From NCBI GenBank assembly GCA_964353015.1, contig CAYGUA010000011.1, positions 1 to 64,000 of the forward strand: a stretch of DNA of 64,000 nt. Reading direction: 5' to 3'. The DNA is from JAMZMI01 sp964353015. GTDB taxonomy: Bacteria; Bacteroidota; Bacteroidia; Cytophagales; Cyclobacteriaceae. Both the position numbers and the translations under genes were made by a program. Of this stretch, positions 36,996 through 47,600 are shown in pieces (position 1 is the stretch's first letter; each line of letters begins with the position of its first letter). The notes below the pieces were generated by a model, which searched no databases, was not told where the DNA came from, and saw only the letters and a program-made list of their open reading frames with translations.

Positions 36996-37454
36996 ATGAG
37001 TCTAACAATCATCAAGATGGATCACCGGGAATCATTGCCCATGGATTTGCTTTTTCTGGCAGATCCATCGGAGGAGATGATTGAAAAATATAGATATTCT
37101 GGTGAAGCCTATCTTGCGAAAAAGGATGAAGATCTAATTGGGGCTTTTATCATGGTACCACTTACTGATTCAGAAATAGAGCTAAAAAACATAGCCGTCT
37201 ATCCTAAACATCAGAGACAAGGACATGGCAAAGAAATGGTAAAATATGCCATCCGTATCGCAAAGATGGAAGCATACGAATCACTCATTGTGAAAACCGC
37301 CGATGTAAGTGAGTATCAGATTAATTTCTACCAAAAACTAAAATTTCAGCTGGAGTCCACCATCAAGGGACATTTCATCAAATACTACAAAGACCCAATC
37401 ATTGAAAATAAAAAAGAAGCCGTAGATCAGCTTGTGTTCAAACGGTTGCTATAG
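36996..37454 (+). CDS. GNAT family N-acetyltransferase
   Basis: 152 residues. The acetyl-CoA-binding motif A is visible in IAVYPKHQRQGHGKEMVKYAI (Q/R-x-x-G-x-G), and the C-terminal segment FYQKLKFQLESTIKGHF matches the usual Y-x-K-x-G-F position. The substrate is unknown. It is flanked by AT-rich DNA on both sides and likely stands alone. Confidence 0.83.
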   Translation: MSLTIIKMDHRESLPMDLLFLADPSEEMIEKYRYSGEAYLAKKDEDLIGAFIMVPLTDSEIELKNIAVYPKHQRQGHGKEMVKYAIRIAKMEAYESLIVKTADVSEYQINFYQKLKFQLESTIKGHFIKYYKDPIIENKKEAVDQLVFKRLL

Positions 37455-37641
37455 TACTTCAAACCGAAGCAAATCATGTTTCATATTCAAAATCACTTCA
37501 TCACTCCTCCCATTCAAAAGTGAAGAACATATCGTTTTTTCATGCCCTGCCACCTCTAAATAGGTGTTTCACCCAATTTTAAAAATAAGAATTTTGCTGT
37601 TTTCTGGCATAGCCATCACATCCATCTTTGTATTGAAGAAA

Positions 37642-39684
37642 ATGGATCAGATCATGATAGTCGCACAGAAACCAAAAAATGAAAATGAAAGATTAGAGAA
37701 TTTAAGAAGCTACGAAATACTAGATACAGACTCTCAAAAATCTTTCGATGCTATTACTAAGATGGCCTCATATCTATGTGGCACTCCTATTGCATTGATC
37801 AGTCTCGTTGACGAACATCGGCAATGGTTTAAATCCAAAATTGGAGTTGATATAAACGAAACACCAAGAAACATTTCCTTTTGCGCTCATGCTATATTGG
37901 ATCCAGAAAATGCATTGATCATAGACGATGCATCAAAAGACGAAAGATTCCAGGACAATCCACTGGTTTGTGCAGTACCCAATCTTCAATTTTACGCTGG
38001 GCATCCGATTGTTACTAAAGAAGGTTTTCCGATTGGGACATTGTGTGTGCTGGATTACAAACCCAATATGCTCAATGATAAGCAAAAAGAAATGCTTCAA
38101 TGTCTTGCAGAACAAACAGCAGAACTTATCACTCTTTTCAAACAAAACAATGAATTGGAGACGCTTTCTATGGTCGTAGAAAAAAGCTCTAATATGATCA
38201 GCATTGTTGATTTAAAGGGAAGATATGAATACGCCAATCCTATGCTGCTCAGGAAGTCCGGCTATAAAAAAACCGAGTTGATTGGGAAGACGCCTGCAGA
38301 ACTACACTTGGGCAAAGAAACAAACCTTGATTATGTAGATCAACTTTGGAAAGCGGCAGCAAATCATCAATTCATGGAGCAGGAACTTTGCCTCTATAAT
38401 AAAATGGGAAATCCATTTTGGGCCAAAGTATCGATCACTCCTGTTTTTGATGATCATGGTCAGTTGAGAAAATACATCGGGATTCTCAATGATGTGACGG
38501 ATTTCAAAAAGAAAGAAGAAGATCTCATCAAAGCCAAAGATGAGGCGAAAGAATCCTTAAAATTAAAAGAGCAGTTTCTTTCTAATATGTCTCATGAGAT
38601 CAGAACACCTATGAATGGCATCATAGGCGTGAGCAATATCCTGATGGAAGATGATTCACTTACATCAAAACAAAAGGAATACTTAGGCCATATCCATTAT
38701 TCTGCCGAAAGTCTTTTATCCATTCTGAATGATATTTTAGATTTTTCTAAAATCAATTCTGACAAGCTGACCTTCGAAACAATCAATTTTGATTTACCGG
38801 AATTATTTGATCATCTGAAAGGTGGGATTGGCATACTGGCCAAGGAAAAAGGAATTGACTTCAAAATACACCTTGACGATAAATTACCACGCTTCGTATC
38901 TGGTGACCCCACCCGATTCAATCAAATATTAAGGAACCTGGTTGGCAATGCGGTGAAGTTTACTGAAATAGGTGGTGTTGATATCCATGTATCATTGCTG
39001 AAATACAATGCAAGCGGCCCATTGGTGGCTGTGACAATAACCGATACAGGTATTGGCATACCTGCAAAAAGAATTGACGCCATTTTCGATGATTTCCAAC
39101 AAGCTCATAATTACACCACCAGAAAATATGGCGGTACAGGCTTGGGAATGTCGATTGCCAAAAAGCTAGTTGAGCGCTATGGAGGCAAACTAAGCGTGAA
39201 AAGCAAGGAAGGCGTAGGTACAGAATGCTCATTCTTTATCCAACTTGAGAACCCAATTATCGAAACACTAATCAATAATAAAAACGCAGCAAGAGCACCT
39301 CATCAGGAGCATTCACACGGTTTCAGAATATTGCTCGTTGAGGACAACATTATCAACCAAATCGTAGGAAAAAATAGTTTGGAAAAAATTGGCTACAGTG
39401 TAGATGTAGCTGATGATGGATTGATGGGAGTGGATATGTTCAGAAAAAACAGATACGATCTAATCTTGATGGATGTACAAATGCCGGGGCTTAATGGACT
39501 AGATGCTACCAGATTGATCAGAAGCATGGGTTCTGATATTCCAATCCTCGCAATGACAGCTTCTGTTATGGATCACGACAAAGTGAAATGCCTCGAGGCA
39601 GGCATGAACCATACACTTCCAAAACCAATCAAACCAGAAACACTGGAAGAAGAACTATCTAAATTTTTGCCTGTGAAAGCTTAG
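37642..39684 (+). CDS. Cytoplasmic hybrid histidine kinase (GAF-PAS-HisKA-HATPase-REC)
   Basis: 680 residues. A GAF domain (about 28-165), a PAS domain (about 170-290, MISIVDLKGRYEYANPMLL), HisKA with H318 in SNMSHEIRTPMNGIIG, and HATPase_c with NLVGNAVKF, TDTGIGIP and KYGGTGLGMSI are present. A C-terminal receiver follows, with phospho-acceptor D611 in LILMDVQMPGLNGLD and conserved Lys in LPKPIKP. A GTG at 37564 would add 26 residues with a hydrophobic stretch; the ATG at 37642 (or 37654) is preferred because the GAF core starts just after it. The output partner is unknown, since no DNA-binding regulator is adjacent. Confidence 0.9.
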   Translation: MDQIMIVAQKPKNENERLENLRSYEILDTDSQKSFDAITKMASYLCGTPIALISLVDEHRQWFKSKIGVDINETPRNISFCAHAILDPENALIIDDASKDERFQDNPLVCAVPNLQFYAGHPIVTKEGFPIGTLCVLDYKPNMLNDKQKEMLQCLAEQTAELITLFKQNNELETLSMVVEKSSNMISIVDLKGRYEYANPMLLRKSGYKKTELIGKTPAELHLGKETNLDYVDQLWKAAANHQFMEQELCLYNKMGNPFWAKVSITPVFDDHGQLRKYIGILNDVTDFKKKEEDLIKAKDEAKESLKLKEQFLSNMSHEIRTPMNGIIGVSNILMEDDSLTSKQKEYLGHIHYSAESLLSILNDILDFSKINSDKLTFETINFDLPELFDHLKGGIGILAKEKGIDFKIHLDDKLPRFVSGDPTRFNQILRNLVGNAVKFTEIGGVDIHVSLLKYNASGPLVAVTITDTGIGIPAKRIDAIFDDFQQAHNYTTRKYGGTGLGMSIAKKLVERYGGKLSVKSKEGVGTECSFFIQLENPIIETLINNKNAARAPHQEHSHGFRILLVEDNIINQIVGKNSLEKIGYSVDVADDGLMGVDMFRKNRYDLILMDVQMPGLNGLDATRLIRSMGSDIPILAMTASVMDHDKVKCLEAGMNHTLPKPIKPETLEEELSKFLPVKA

Positions 39685-39744
39685 GGGATTTTTTGATTTG
39701 GGATTTATGTCGCTTGCCCGTCCCAGATTTTTAAACACCTCCTT

Positions 39745-40242
39745 TTATCTAACGTTGGCAGATTTTCTGTTCAATTCGTATATGTAGCACAACACATCAT
39801 CAAATATTCTCTGCTCTATAAATTCAAAACCAATTCTTTCATAAAATCTATGTGCCTTTGTATTACTTTTTAATGGGTCAATGAGAATTCCGTCAATATC
39901 AGGATCTTTAAAACATCTTTCAATTGCCAGGCTCATCATTTCCGTGCCATATCCTTTATTTAGATTTTCCTCCTCGCCTATCCAAATGTCAATGGCTCTT
40001 TTGTTTCGTGCCACTGCACCCCAATAATGGGTTTCTTCTAGATAAGGATCAATGATTTGAATCATGCCGATAGGCACTTCATCTAATTCTGCGATCAGCT
40101 GTTCCCTCCAATCAGGCATGCGGTTAAGTTCAATTTCCCAATTCCAATCGTCATCTGGATCACAGTCAATGACATGTTGTTTTGTATCCCAATACCTCAG
40201 TATATCAAGGTCTTCAATTGTCGCAGGTCTTAATTTTATCAT
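39745..40242 (-). CDS. GNAT family N-acetyltransferase (AAC(6')/RimL-like)
   Basis: 165 residues. The N-terminus (IKLRPATIEDLDILRYWD), the central VARNKRAIDIWIGEEENLNKGYGTEMM (acetyl-CoA motif) and the tail TKAHRFYERIGFEFIEQRI are GNAT-like. The layout resembles aminoglycoside 6'-acetyltransferases, but such housekeeping homologues are common and no resistance context exists. The ATG at 40242 is preferred to the TTG 33 nt upstream. Confidence 0.8.
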   Translation of the reverse strand: MIKLRPATIEDLDILRYWDTKQHVIDCDPDDDWNWEIELNRMPDWREQLIAELDEVPIGMIQIIDPYLEETHYWGAVARNKRAIDIWIGEEENLNKGYGTEMMSLAIERCFKDPDIDGILIDPLKSNTKAHRFYERIGFEFIEQRIFDDVLCYIYELNRKSANVR

Positions 40243-40545
40243 CCTTCCAATTTGTTCTGACCAAAAAAACTTCAAAAATCAGCATAGAATTAAGCTGTAA
40301 ATAGCACTAAAATAATGAACCATCTTGAATCAATAGACAATAAATAAAGTGAAAAATTGACGATTTTAAATGATTCACTATCATAAACGGGTTAACGCTA
40401 TTTGGGGAGTTATATGATGTAAATCTTTGATATAAGTCGACATGATTTAAAGCCTATCAAATCACCAAAATCAAGCTTGTAATAATAATTCTTCCAACTA
40501 ATACGTTAATTTGACAGTCTAAAGATCAAACCTACCCCACATATC
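40243..40545. other. Divergent intergenic region
   Basis: About 300 bp of AT-rich DNA without a credible gene. A weak plus-strand promoter candidate, TTG (40402-40404) 17 nt before AATCTTTG (40422-40429), lies upstream of the peroxidase gene. Nothing else is recognised. Confidence 0.3.
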
Positions 40546-41655
40546 ATGAAAACCAGTATCCCTCAAGTTGCAGCCTTGCTACTTACAATCTCAATATATT
40601 CTTGTGAGAGTAGTTCTGAGCCCACATTTAAAGCAAGAGAACTTTCTATAGACGCACAATCCATCAACTCACCTGAGGTACTGGGACGAATCCTGTTTTA
40701 TGATAAAAATCTATCCATCAACGGATCTGTAGCTTGTAGTTCCTGTCATAAACAAGAATTGGCATTTGCTGACAATAAACAATTCAGTGTTGGCTTTGAG
40801 AATAGATTAACAAATAGAAACTCCCCTCCCATTCAAAACCTCAGCAGTGGATTTTTAACTTTGGATCGAGCCACTTTCACTGATTCAAATGGTTTCATCA
40901 ACTCTAATGATCCTCGTACAATAGGGTCACTTTTTTGGGATGGAAGGGAAAGCTCATTGGTGGACATGGTCCTTAAGCCGATAGTAAATCATCAAGAGAT
41001 GGGCATCAAAGATTTAGATGATATGGTGGAGCGATTGAAGAAGTCGGATTTCTATCCCGCTGGATTTGCCAAGGTTTATGGCGAACCGGATTTCAACATC
41101 GATCATGTTGCAGATGCATTGGCAACTTTTGTTGGTAGCATTACTTCCAATGAAACGAAACTAGATGACCATTTCAAATCTGGCACAAGCCTTTCAGCAC
41201 TAGAGGAAAACGGCAAAAATTTGTTTTTTTCTAAATACCAATGCAACAGCTGCCATCAGGTAAGGTCTGCGAGTGGATATCAATTTAGCATCGGAGGTGC
41301 ATTTCTAAATATCGGATTGGACCCAATATATGAAGATGCAGGCGTCATGGCAGTTACGGGATCACCAGAAGATGCGGGGAAATTCAAAACCCCATCATTG
41401 AGAAATGTTGAACTCACAGCCCCATATATGCATGATGGTCGTTTCGAGACCCTTGAGGAAGTTATTCAACATTACAGCATTGGAATTTCGAATAATGAAA
41501 ATCTTGATCCACGATTAAAAGATATAAATGGAAATCCTCAAGTTTTTGCAATAACGGAGCTGGAAACTCAGGCCATCATCGCCTTTCTACGAACGCTTAC
41601 AGATTACAATATGATCACCAATCCCAAATTGTCAGATCCATTTATTTATAAATAA
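40546..41655 (+). CDS. Di-heme cytochrome c peroxidase (MauG/CcpA-like), lipoprotein
   Basis: 369 residues. A lipoprotein signal (ISIYSC, lipid-attached C20) is followed by two haem motifs, CSSCH (64-68) and CNSCH (233-237). Family markers are GRILFYDKNLSINGSVACSS, GSLFWDGRESS and the C-terminal FKTPSLRNVELTAPYMHDGR. It reduces hydrogen peroxide using periplasmic cytochrome or acts as a MauG-like oxidase. It is followed by a barrel-like protein gene after 35 nt. Confidence 0.92.
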   Translation: MKTSIPQVAALLLTISIYSCESSSEPTFKARELSIDAQSINSPEVLGRILFYDKNLSINGSVACSSCHKQELAFADNKQFSVGFENRLTNRNSPPIQNLSSGFLTLDRATFTDSNGFINSNDPRTIGSLFWDGRESSLVDMVLKPIVNHQEMGIKDLDDMVERLKKSDFYPAGFAKVYGEPDFNIDHVADALATFVGSITSNETKLDDHFKSGTSLSALEENGKNLFFSKYQCNSCHQVRSASGYQFSIGGAFLNIGLDPIYEDAGVMAVTGSPEDAGKFKTPSLRNVELTAPYMHDGRFETLEEVIQHYSIGISNNENLDPRLKDINGNPQVFAITELETQAIIAFLRTLTDYNMITNPKLSDPFIYK

Positions 41656-41690
41656 TTATCCTTTCACCCATTTAAAACCAAGCATCAGTT

Positions 41691-42419
41691 ATGAAGTATC
41701 GATTACTATTTCTATTGCTCTTTTCATTTTCACTGGTCTATGGTCAGGATGAAAAAGCAAATCCAGAAGTATTGGATAGGTATTTATCAATTCAGTCAAA
41801 TCAGCTGATTCGTCAGCTATTGAACTTTGGTGGGTCGAGTCAGGCCGTCTCAAATCCTTATCTTATCAATTTCGCATTAAATAATTCGGCTACCGGAGCT
41901 GGCATGAGCTTCGGAGCTGGTCATAACTACACGAACATCAAAAATAAATTTGAAAATGGAGAACGAGAGAGTAGTATACGCAGTTTCTCTGCAAGAGCAG
42001 GATGGGATAAAAAAATTCCAATCAACAAACATTGGATGATCGCATGGGGTGTAGATGTGACTTACAATAATGCCCAAAATAAGACATCAAATATCTCAGA
42101 ATTTAAGTCTGGGAATGGCCTAAAAAGTACGTCCACCATTAATACCTTAAACACTACACAATCATTTGGAATAGGCCCCAGGTTTAATTTTTCCTACGTG
42201 ATTAATGATTGGATGATGCTTTCTACTGAGAGCACTTATTATTTTACTCGTGGTAAAACTAAAGGCATTTCGAAAACCATGTCCAGCAATCAACAAATTG
42301 ATTCAATAACAAATCAAGTCATATTGGTTGAAGAAAGTGAAAAAAATAAGGATACGTCAAAACAGTCTGGAGCATCTATGGATCTACCAGTAGTCATTAA
42401 TGTGGTTTTTAAATTTTAG
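41691..42419 (+). CDS. Outer-membrane beta-barrel-like protein
   Basis: 242 residues. A signal peptide (1-18, ending LVYGQDE) is followed by alternating hydrophobic strands and a C-terminal VVINVVFKF ending in Phe, typical of outer-membrane barrels. No known family beyond that is recognised. It follows the peroxidase gene by 35 nt, so it may be co-transcribed. Possible role: pore or binding protein for the same periplasmic process. Confidence 0.65.
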   Translation: MKYRLLFLLLFSFSLVYGQDEKANPEVLDRYLSIQSNQLIRQLLNFGGSSQAVSNPYLINFALNNSATGAGMSFGAGHNYTNIKNKFENGERESSIRSFSARAGWDKKIPINKHWMIAWGVDVTYNNAQNKTSNISEFKSGNGLKSTSTINTLNTTQSFGIGPRFNFSYVINDWMMLSTESTYYFTRGKTKGISKTMSSNQQIDSITNQVILVEESEKNKDTSKQSGASMDLPVVINVVFKF

Positions 42420-42633
42420 TGGATTTGATCAAGTAATTGTTCTCCCGTTTATCTAGCATTTTAGTACAAAAAGTGTGAAGAAGAAGTAGTGATTCATACT
42501 GAAAACGAGAGATTAAGTAGGGTTAAAGCAAATGGAATAGATGTTGCATCAATTTTTTCCCAGCCATATGGTTAAAATAAAAAACACTAAATTTCACCAG
42601 ACTTTAACCACATTAAAACAAACCTAAATCCTC

Positions 42634-43197
42634 ATGAAAAAATCAATTATCCTTTGCTTACTTGCTGCCATTTGCTCCTATTCTGCCATGGCACAAGACA
42701 ATCCGGTTCGGATCGGTTTGAAATTTGGCTTCCCAAACATCGCAGGACTTAATGCCGAATATGTGACTCCATTGCTCGGTGGCAGGCTCGCACCTTCTGT
42801 TGATTTTTCTTACATCTCTGCAAAAATTGGAGACACAGAAGCTACCTTTTCATACTTAAGTTTGGGAGGAAACCTGTATTTTAAAGGAACCGGAAAAGGA
42901 CCATATGCTCATGTGGGCTATGCCAATATGGATTTTGAAGGAACGTATTCTTACAACAATCCAGTCACCGGAAAAATAGAAGGAACTGGCTCACTGGGCA
43001 TGAATTTCGTCAACTTTAAATTGGGCCTTAAGACTGGCAAAAGGTTTTATTTCAGACCAGAGATTGGTTACGGACTGCTGCTAGGAGATTCGATAGTAAA
43101 AGTAAAATACTCTGACGGATCTTCAGATTCTAAAGCTGTGCCGGACATATTAAGCAAAGGACTTTTAATCAATTCAGGTTTTGGTTTTGCTTTCTAA
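42634..43197 (+). CDS. Outer-membrane beta-barrel protein (OmpA/OmpW-like size)
   Basis: 187 residues. A signal peptide (1-20, ending AMAQD) is followed by strands such as VRIGLKFGFPNIAGLNAEYV and LSLGGNLYFKGTGKGPYAHV. The chain ends in Phe (INSGFGFAF), a barrel terminal signature. No more precise assignment is possible. It is separated by 214 nt from the previous barrel gene. Confidence 0.7.
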   Translation: MKKSIILCLLAAICSYSAMAQDNPVRIGLKFGFPNIAGLNAEYVTPLLGGRLAPSVDFSYISAKIGDTEATFSYLSLGGNLYFKGTGKGPYAHVGYANMDFEGTYSYNNPVTGKIEGTGSLGMNFVNFKLGLKTGKRFYFRPEIGYGLLLGDSIVKVKYSDGSSDSKAVPDILSKGLLINSGFGFAF

Positions 43198-43202
43198 GAA
43201 AT

Positions 43203-43235
43203 AAAAAAGGAGGAGCATAAACTGCTCCTCCTCAA
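43203..43235 (-). terminator. Terminator downstream of trxA
   Basis: A stem of AGGAGGAGCA with its complement around a 5-nt loop. A T-run follows on the minus strand only, so it mainly serves the thioredoxin gene, though it also lies 6 nt after the barrel gene stop. Confidence 0.75.
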
Positions 43236-43277
43236 TCAACAATCACCACTCATCTTAAACCAATTCTCTTTTATTTT

Positions 43278-43646
43278 TTATTGTTCCAAAAGGGAAGCAA
43301 TCAATTCTTTCTCAATGACCTGCTCTAGAACATGCTTAGGCAGAGCTCCAGCCTGCATGGCCGGCTGTTTGTTTATCGGGATAAACAACATACTCGGAAT
43401 ACTACGGATCTGAAAAACAGCTGCCAGCTCCTGCTCCACTTCTGTATCTACTTTGTAAATGATCACATCGGGATGCTCCTCCGAAAGCTCCTCAAGAATA
43501 GGTGCCACCATTTTGCACGGGCCGCACCAATCAGCATAAAAATCTATGATCGCAGGTTTCTCCCCTAAATATTTCCATTCGGTCTCTTGACTGTAGTCAA
43601 ATACCAGTTCCTTAAATTTTTCTGTTGTCAATTTTACGGTTGCCAT
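43278..43646 (-). CDS. trxA: Thioredoxin
   Basis: 122 residues. The active site WCGPC (C41, C44) lies after IIDFYADWCG, and the cis-proline loop RSIPSMLFI is present. The protein is cytoplasmic. It is slightly longer than E. coli thioredoxin because of an N-terminal extension (about 20 residues before the fold). The ATG at 43646 is preferred over the upstream frame. Confidence 0.93.
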   Translation of the reverse strand: MATVKLTTEKFKELVFDYSQETEWKYLGEKPAIIDFYADWCGPCKMVAPILEELSEEHPDVIIYKVDTEVEQELAAVFQIRSIPSMLFIPINKQPAMQAGALPKHVLEQVIEKELIASLLEQ

Positions 43647-43804
43647 AATTTCCTTTTTTTGATAAAACAAAAGTAGGCCTCTTCGGTTTGGCTTTTTGTA
43701 ACAGATGTTACATCTGAATTATACCTTAAGTGATTTTTATTTGATCCGAATTGTAAAACAAAGAAGGATTGGAAGGCCTAATTTTGACCAAACAGCCCCA
43801 AAAT

Positions 43805-44233
43805 ATGTCTACCCTCATTTTAGAAAACCACCTAGTAAGATGTGAACTAGATGAATCGATCCCTGTGATGAAGCATTGCTGGTTAGTGAAGCCGACCAGT
43901 GAGGAATTCAGAAATCAGTTGATTGAGCTTCAGCAGGTTTATTTAAACGAAAAGAAAAATTATTCAAATCTAAAATGGCTGGCAGATACAGCCCTGCTTG
44001 GTGAACTCACACACGAAGATGAAGAATGGCTGGAAAACGTTTGGGAAAAATTACTCTTTGAAGATGCGGATGTAAAAGTGCATGGTGTGATATTAGGTGA
44101 TGATATTTTTGCGGATTATTCTATGGAATATTTCAAGCAAAAGGCTGATAAAGCCTACGCTCAAAAAGGCGTGAAAATCGGAATTTTTATGGATGAAGAT
44201 GAGGCTTATGAATGGCTTCAAAAAACCAATTGA
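43805..44233 (+). CDS. Hypothetical protein, STAS/SpoIIAA-like fold possible
   Basis: 142 residues with no signal. The pattern of alternating strands and helices, with KWLADTALLGELTHEDEEWL and KVHGVILGDDIFADYSMEYF, resembles STAS/SpoIIAA-like small domains seen in Cytophagales, but the similarity is weak. The ATG at 43805 is preferred to an upstream start at 43769. Confidence 0.5.
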   Translation: MSTLILENHLVRCELDESIPVMKHCWLVKPTSEEFRNQLIELQQVYLNEKKNYSNLKWLADTALLGELTHEDEEWLENVWEKLLFEDADVKVHGVILGDDIFADYSMEYFKQKADKAYAQKGVKIGIFMDEDEAYEWLQKTN

Positions 44234-44259
44234 TCCCAATATTACAAGCATTAATTTGT

Positions 44260-44469
44260 TCAGGCAGCTTCTTTCCTATATCGTGCTTTAGTCAAATCAC
44301 TTATCGTGCGCTCACGATTCAAGTTGAGGTATATTTTCTCTGCCACATGCAGCTCATTGGCGTCAAACTCGTATAATATTTCCGATTGTTCCTGGGACAT
44401 TGATCCATTAATTGATTTGATCAATTCATATTGACTTTTGTGATACGAATAGGTGAGATAAAATTTCAT
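44260..44469 (-). CDS. Small hypothetical protein (69 aa)
   Basis: 69 residues, start ATG 44467-44469. It is charged and soluble-looking with no known domain. The basic C-terminus (LNRERTISDLTKARYRKEAA) could suggest nucleic-acid contact, but this is speculation. It converges with the preceding gene. Confidence 0.45.
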   Translation of the reverse strand: MKFYLTYSYHKSQYELIKSINGSMSQEQSEILYEFDANELHVAEKIYLNLNRERTISDLTKARYRKEAA

Positions 44470-44672
44470 AATCAGAAGGTTTTTATGTGACGATAATTGA
44501 TCATCGTAGATTGCTTCCTGTTGAATGATAAAGTGGAAACGGGAACCAAAGAAAAAACCCTACTGGCAGTAGTGTTAAAATTTTATTCCAAAATATTCGA
44601 CTTATAAAAGCTGCAATCCCGACATTCTTAACTTCAGCCCGGTTTTCAACCATAAACTATCATACCGGAAAT

Positions 44673-47600
44673 TTACCTCTTGACTATTTTCATGGTTTGG
44701 TTCACCAGCCCCTGATCATCACTAAACACAAGGAAATAAACACCTTCCCCATATTCAGTCATATTTAATTGCGAATGTTTCACACCAAAATGATGATCCA
44801 CTTCCTGCTCAAGCAACACTTTTCCTGTGATAGAAAGAAGCTTTAATTTTAGATTATCAAGATTTCTGTAAACCGTGTAGTCTATACCCAGTAGTCCCTC
44901 TGTTGGATTTGGGAATAGTACAATATCCTTGAGATATGGTTTCAAATTATATAGAATTTCATTCTGAGTAATATTGATTCCTAACTCCGTAATCAATGCA
45001 TAAACCTCAAAAACCTGATTCTCCCGATCACCACCAATTACAAACTCAACGGATGCGCTATCGTCCATAGGAATACCTGGAAACTGGATATTGATCAGAT
45101 ATCGTCCTTCCTCGACATTCTCAAAATTGAAATATCCTTCATCATCAGTTTCAATATAATACGCAATCTCAGTCTCTACACCGTCCTGGTCATCTCTGCC
45201 TTGTACCTTGAATCTTCGCATAGCGCAGGCTGCCTTTTTTACTTTTCTTCTGCTGGAAATTTTGCCTCCTGATTGCTCCAAAATATTTTCATCTGGAAGG
45301 TCAGATTCCACTAATCCATAAATTCTGGCTGAGCCGGTTGGTGGAGGTGGGATAAAAAGAAGATCAATATCGATATTTCCTTTATTAGAAAAGACCTCCA
45401 ATGTATCCGCTCGTATCCAGTCGTCCTGGCTGATGTAGTAGGTCTGTACCAATCTGTTATTTCCCTGATTATCAGAATCTGGATCCACTTTGAGAATAAA
45501 GCTCCCCAAGACCACTTCCTTCATGGAATAATTTCCAGAAGCATTCGCCTTTACTACACGTGTAGAATCATAGGCTCCATCACTTTTTATTCGAAATAAA
45601 GCTACTTCAGCTCCTGTTGTAAGTGGCGTATTTCCAATGCGTATTTGGCCAGAAACCTCAGTGTACGCCCAGACAAATTTCTTATAGGATGAGATAGTAA
45701 GTCCTGGCACCTGCTCCTGATTCGAGGCTATTACACGATAAGCTCCCATTTTATCATAGGTCAGATTCTGAATTTCAAGATTTGGTCCATTTTCATTATC
45801 CAGCTTAGCAAAATCTTCAGTGACTGTCGAAAAAGGATCAAAATACCATTCATAGTTTTTAGCACCGGCCACAGTACCATCAAGTAGATGATTAGTAGAG
45901 GCTGCAAGGGTATCACTTGTTACTCTTCCGCCAAAAAGTGATTGTGGTGCATATATAATTCCATCAACACCAACATTAGGAATCAAATCCTCAAAATCGA
46001 GCAGATTGTTAGATAAATTAAAAAGGGTTTGTCCCTTTAAAGTAATTTTCGGTAAGCCTGTGATTGTATTGTTTGACAAATCAATACTTGTCAATTCCTC
46101 CAAATCATTAATGTCGACAGGTAGCGTACCAGACAAATTATTGTTGGCAAGGTTAAGAGAGATAACACGGTTTTCTGAAACATTTATTCCTTGCCAGGCA
46201 GTGATATCCGCCAAAGAAGGCCAATTGGAACCAAACGTCCAACTTTCACCTCCCATCGCTTCATGAATAGCCAAAAGGGCCAACTTATCTCTTTCAAGTG
46301 ACGATATCTTTAAATCAACAGGCGCAATATTTATGGTCAGATTTGGAACCAACTCACTCGTGGCTTGCACGGTGTAAACGGCTTCATCTTCAAAACTTAG
46401 AGGCGTAAAATCGTAAGTAGGGCCTACAACTGAAATCGGAGCTGAATCCTTGAACCACGAGTAAGTAACAGAAGATCCGCTGATTTGCCTGTCAATCGTA
46501 AATGCTACATTTATTTCAGCCAAGGCTCTCAGGCTTTCCAACGCTTCTTTTTGCGGAGCATATGTTAAGTTAGTAATCCCTAAGATTGGCTCAAAATGCC
46601 CAAATTGAAGTTTATTGTTACTTATATTTAAATCAACCAAATCAGATACCATAGACAAATCAGGGATGGAAGAGAGTGAGTTATCGGAAACATCCAGATG
46701 CATCAGGGAGCTGATATTCAAGATAGATTCCGGTATGGTGTCTGTTAGATTATTTCCACTTAAATCAATAGCGAGCACAGTAGCTAAGTCGGCAGTAACT
46801 CCATACCATTGAGCAATTGGTTGAATTAACCAACCAGCGTTATTTGTCCATGTTGTTCCTTGGGTTGAGTAGTAAAAGTCGACTAGAATCATAGAATCCG
46901 CTTCAGATATTTGTTCCGGAACATCAATCAAGTCAACCCTAACGATCGCTGAAGATTTAAAAAATCCATCAGAAACTTCAATTTCGAGATCATAAAAAGG
47001 GAATGTCTCAAAATCAAAAAATAATGGCTTTTGGACAGATAGCTCACCTTCATTAGTCAGACCAAATGCTTTCTTGGAATCTCCACTAATGATGGAATAA
47101 GTCAAAGTCGTGCTGTCTATATCCGTCGCAATTACTTGCCCTATGATCGTATTTTGAATGCTATTTTCAATAACAGTAAAACTCTGATTAACAATCTCCG
47201 GTGGATTATTGGTGATTGGCAGCACATTGATAGTGAGTGCATCTTGCAAAGTACAGCCTAATGAATCCTTGGAATATAATACCTGAAAACTACCTACACC
47301 AGCATCTTTTGGCCTGAAAGCACCGCCTGCAGTCAAGTACGTAGATCCCGACCAAACCCCACCGGCTGGAAATTGATCTTGTAGCTGAATTTGTTTCAAA
47401 GTGGAATAAGTGTCTATATCAGGCCCAGCATATACCTCTGCCTCATTGACAATAATAGATACTTCTGTCATTGCGCTTTCACAACCTTCCACATTGACCT
47501 GAGAAACATAATAAGTCGTTGTGTTCAGGACATTATTAAATAATCTACTGCTGCTTGTAGTATTCGCAATGAATTCCATATCCGCATTGTACCAGTTGAA

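Noticed and set aside
39745..40242. Aminoglycoside 6'-acetyltransferase resistance gene
   Set aside because: Only GNAT-level similarity; no mobile element or resistance context, and such genes are common housekeeping acetyltransferases.
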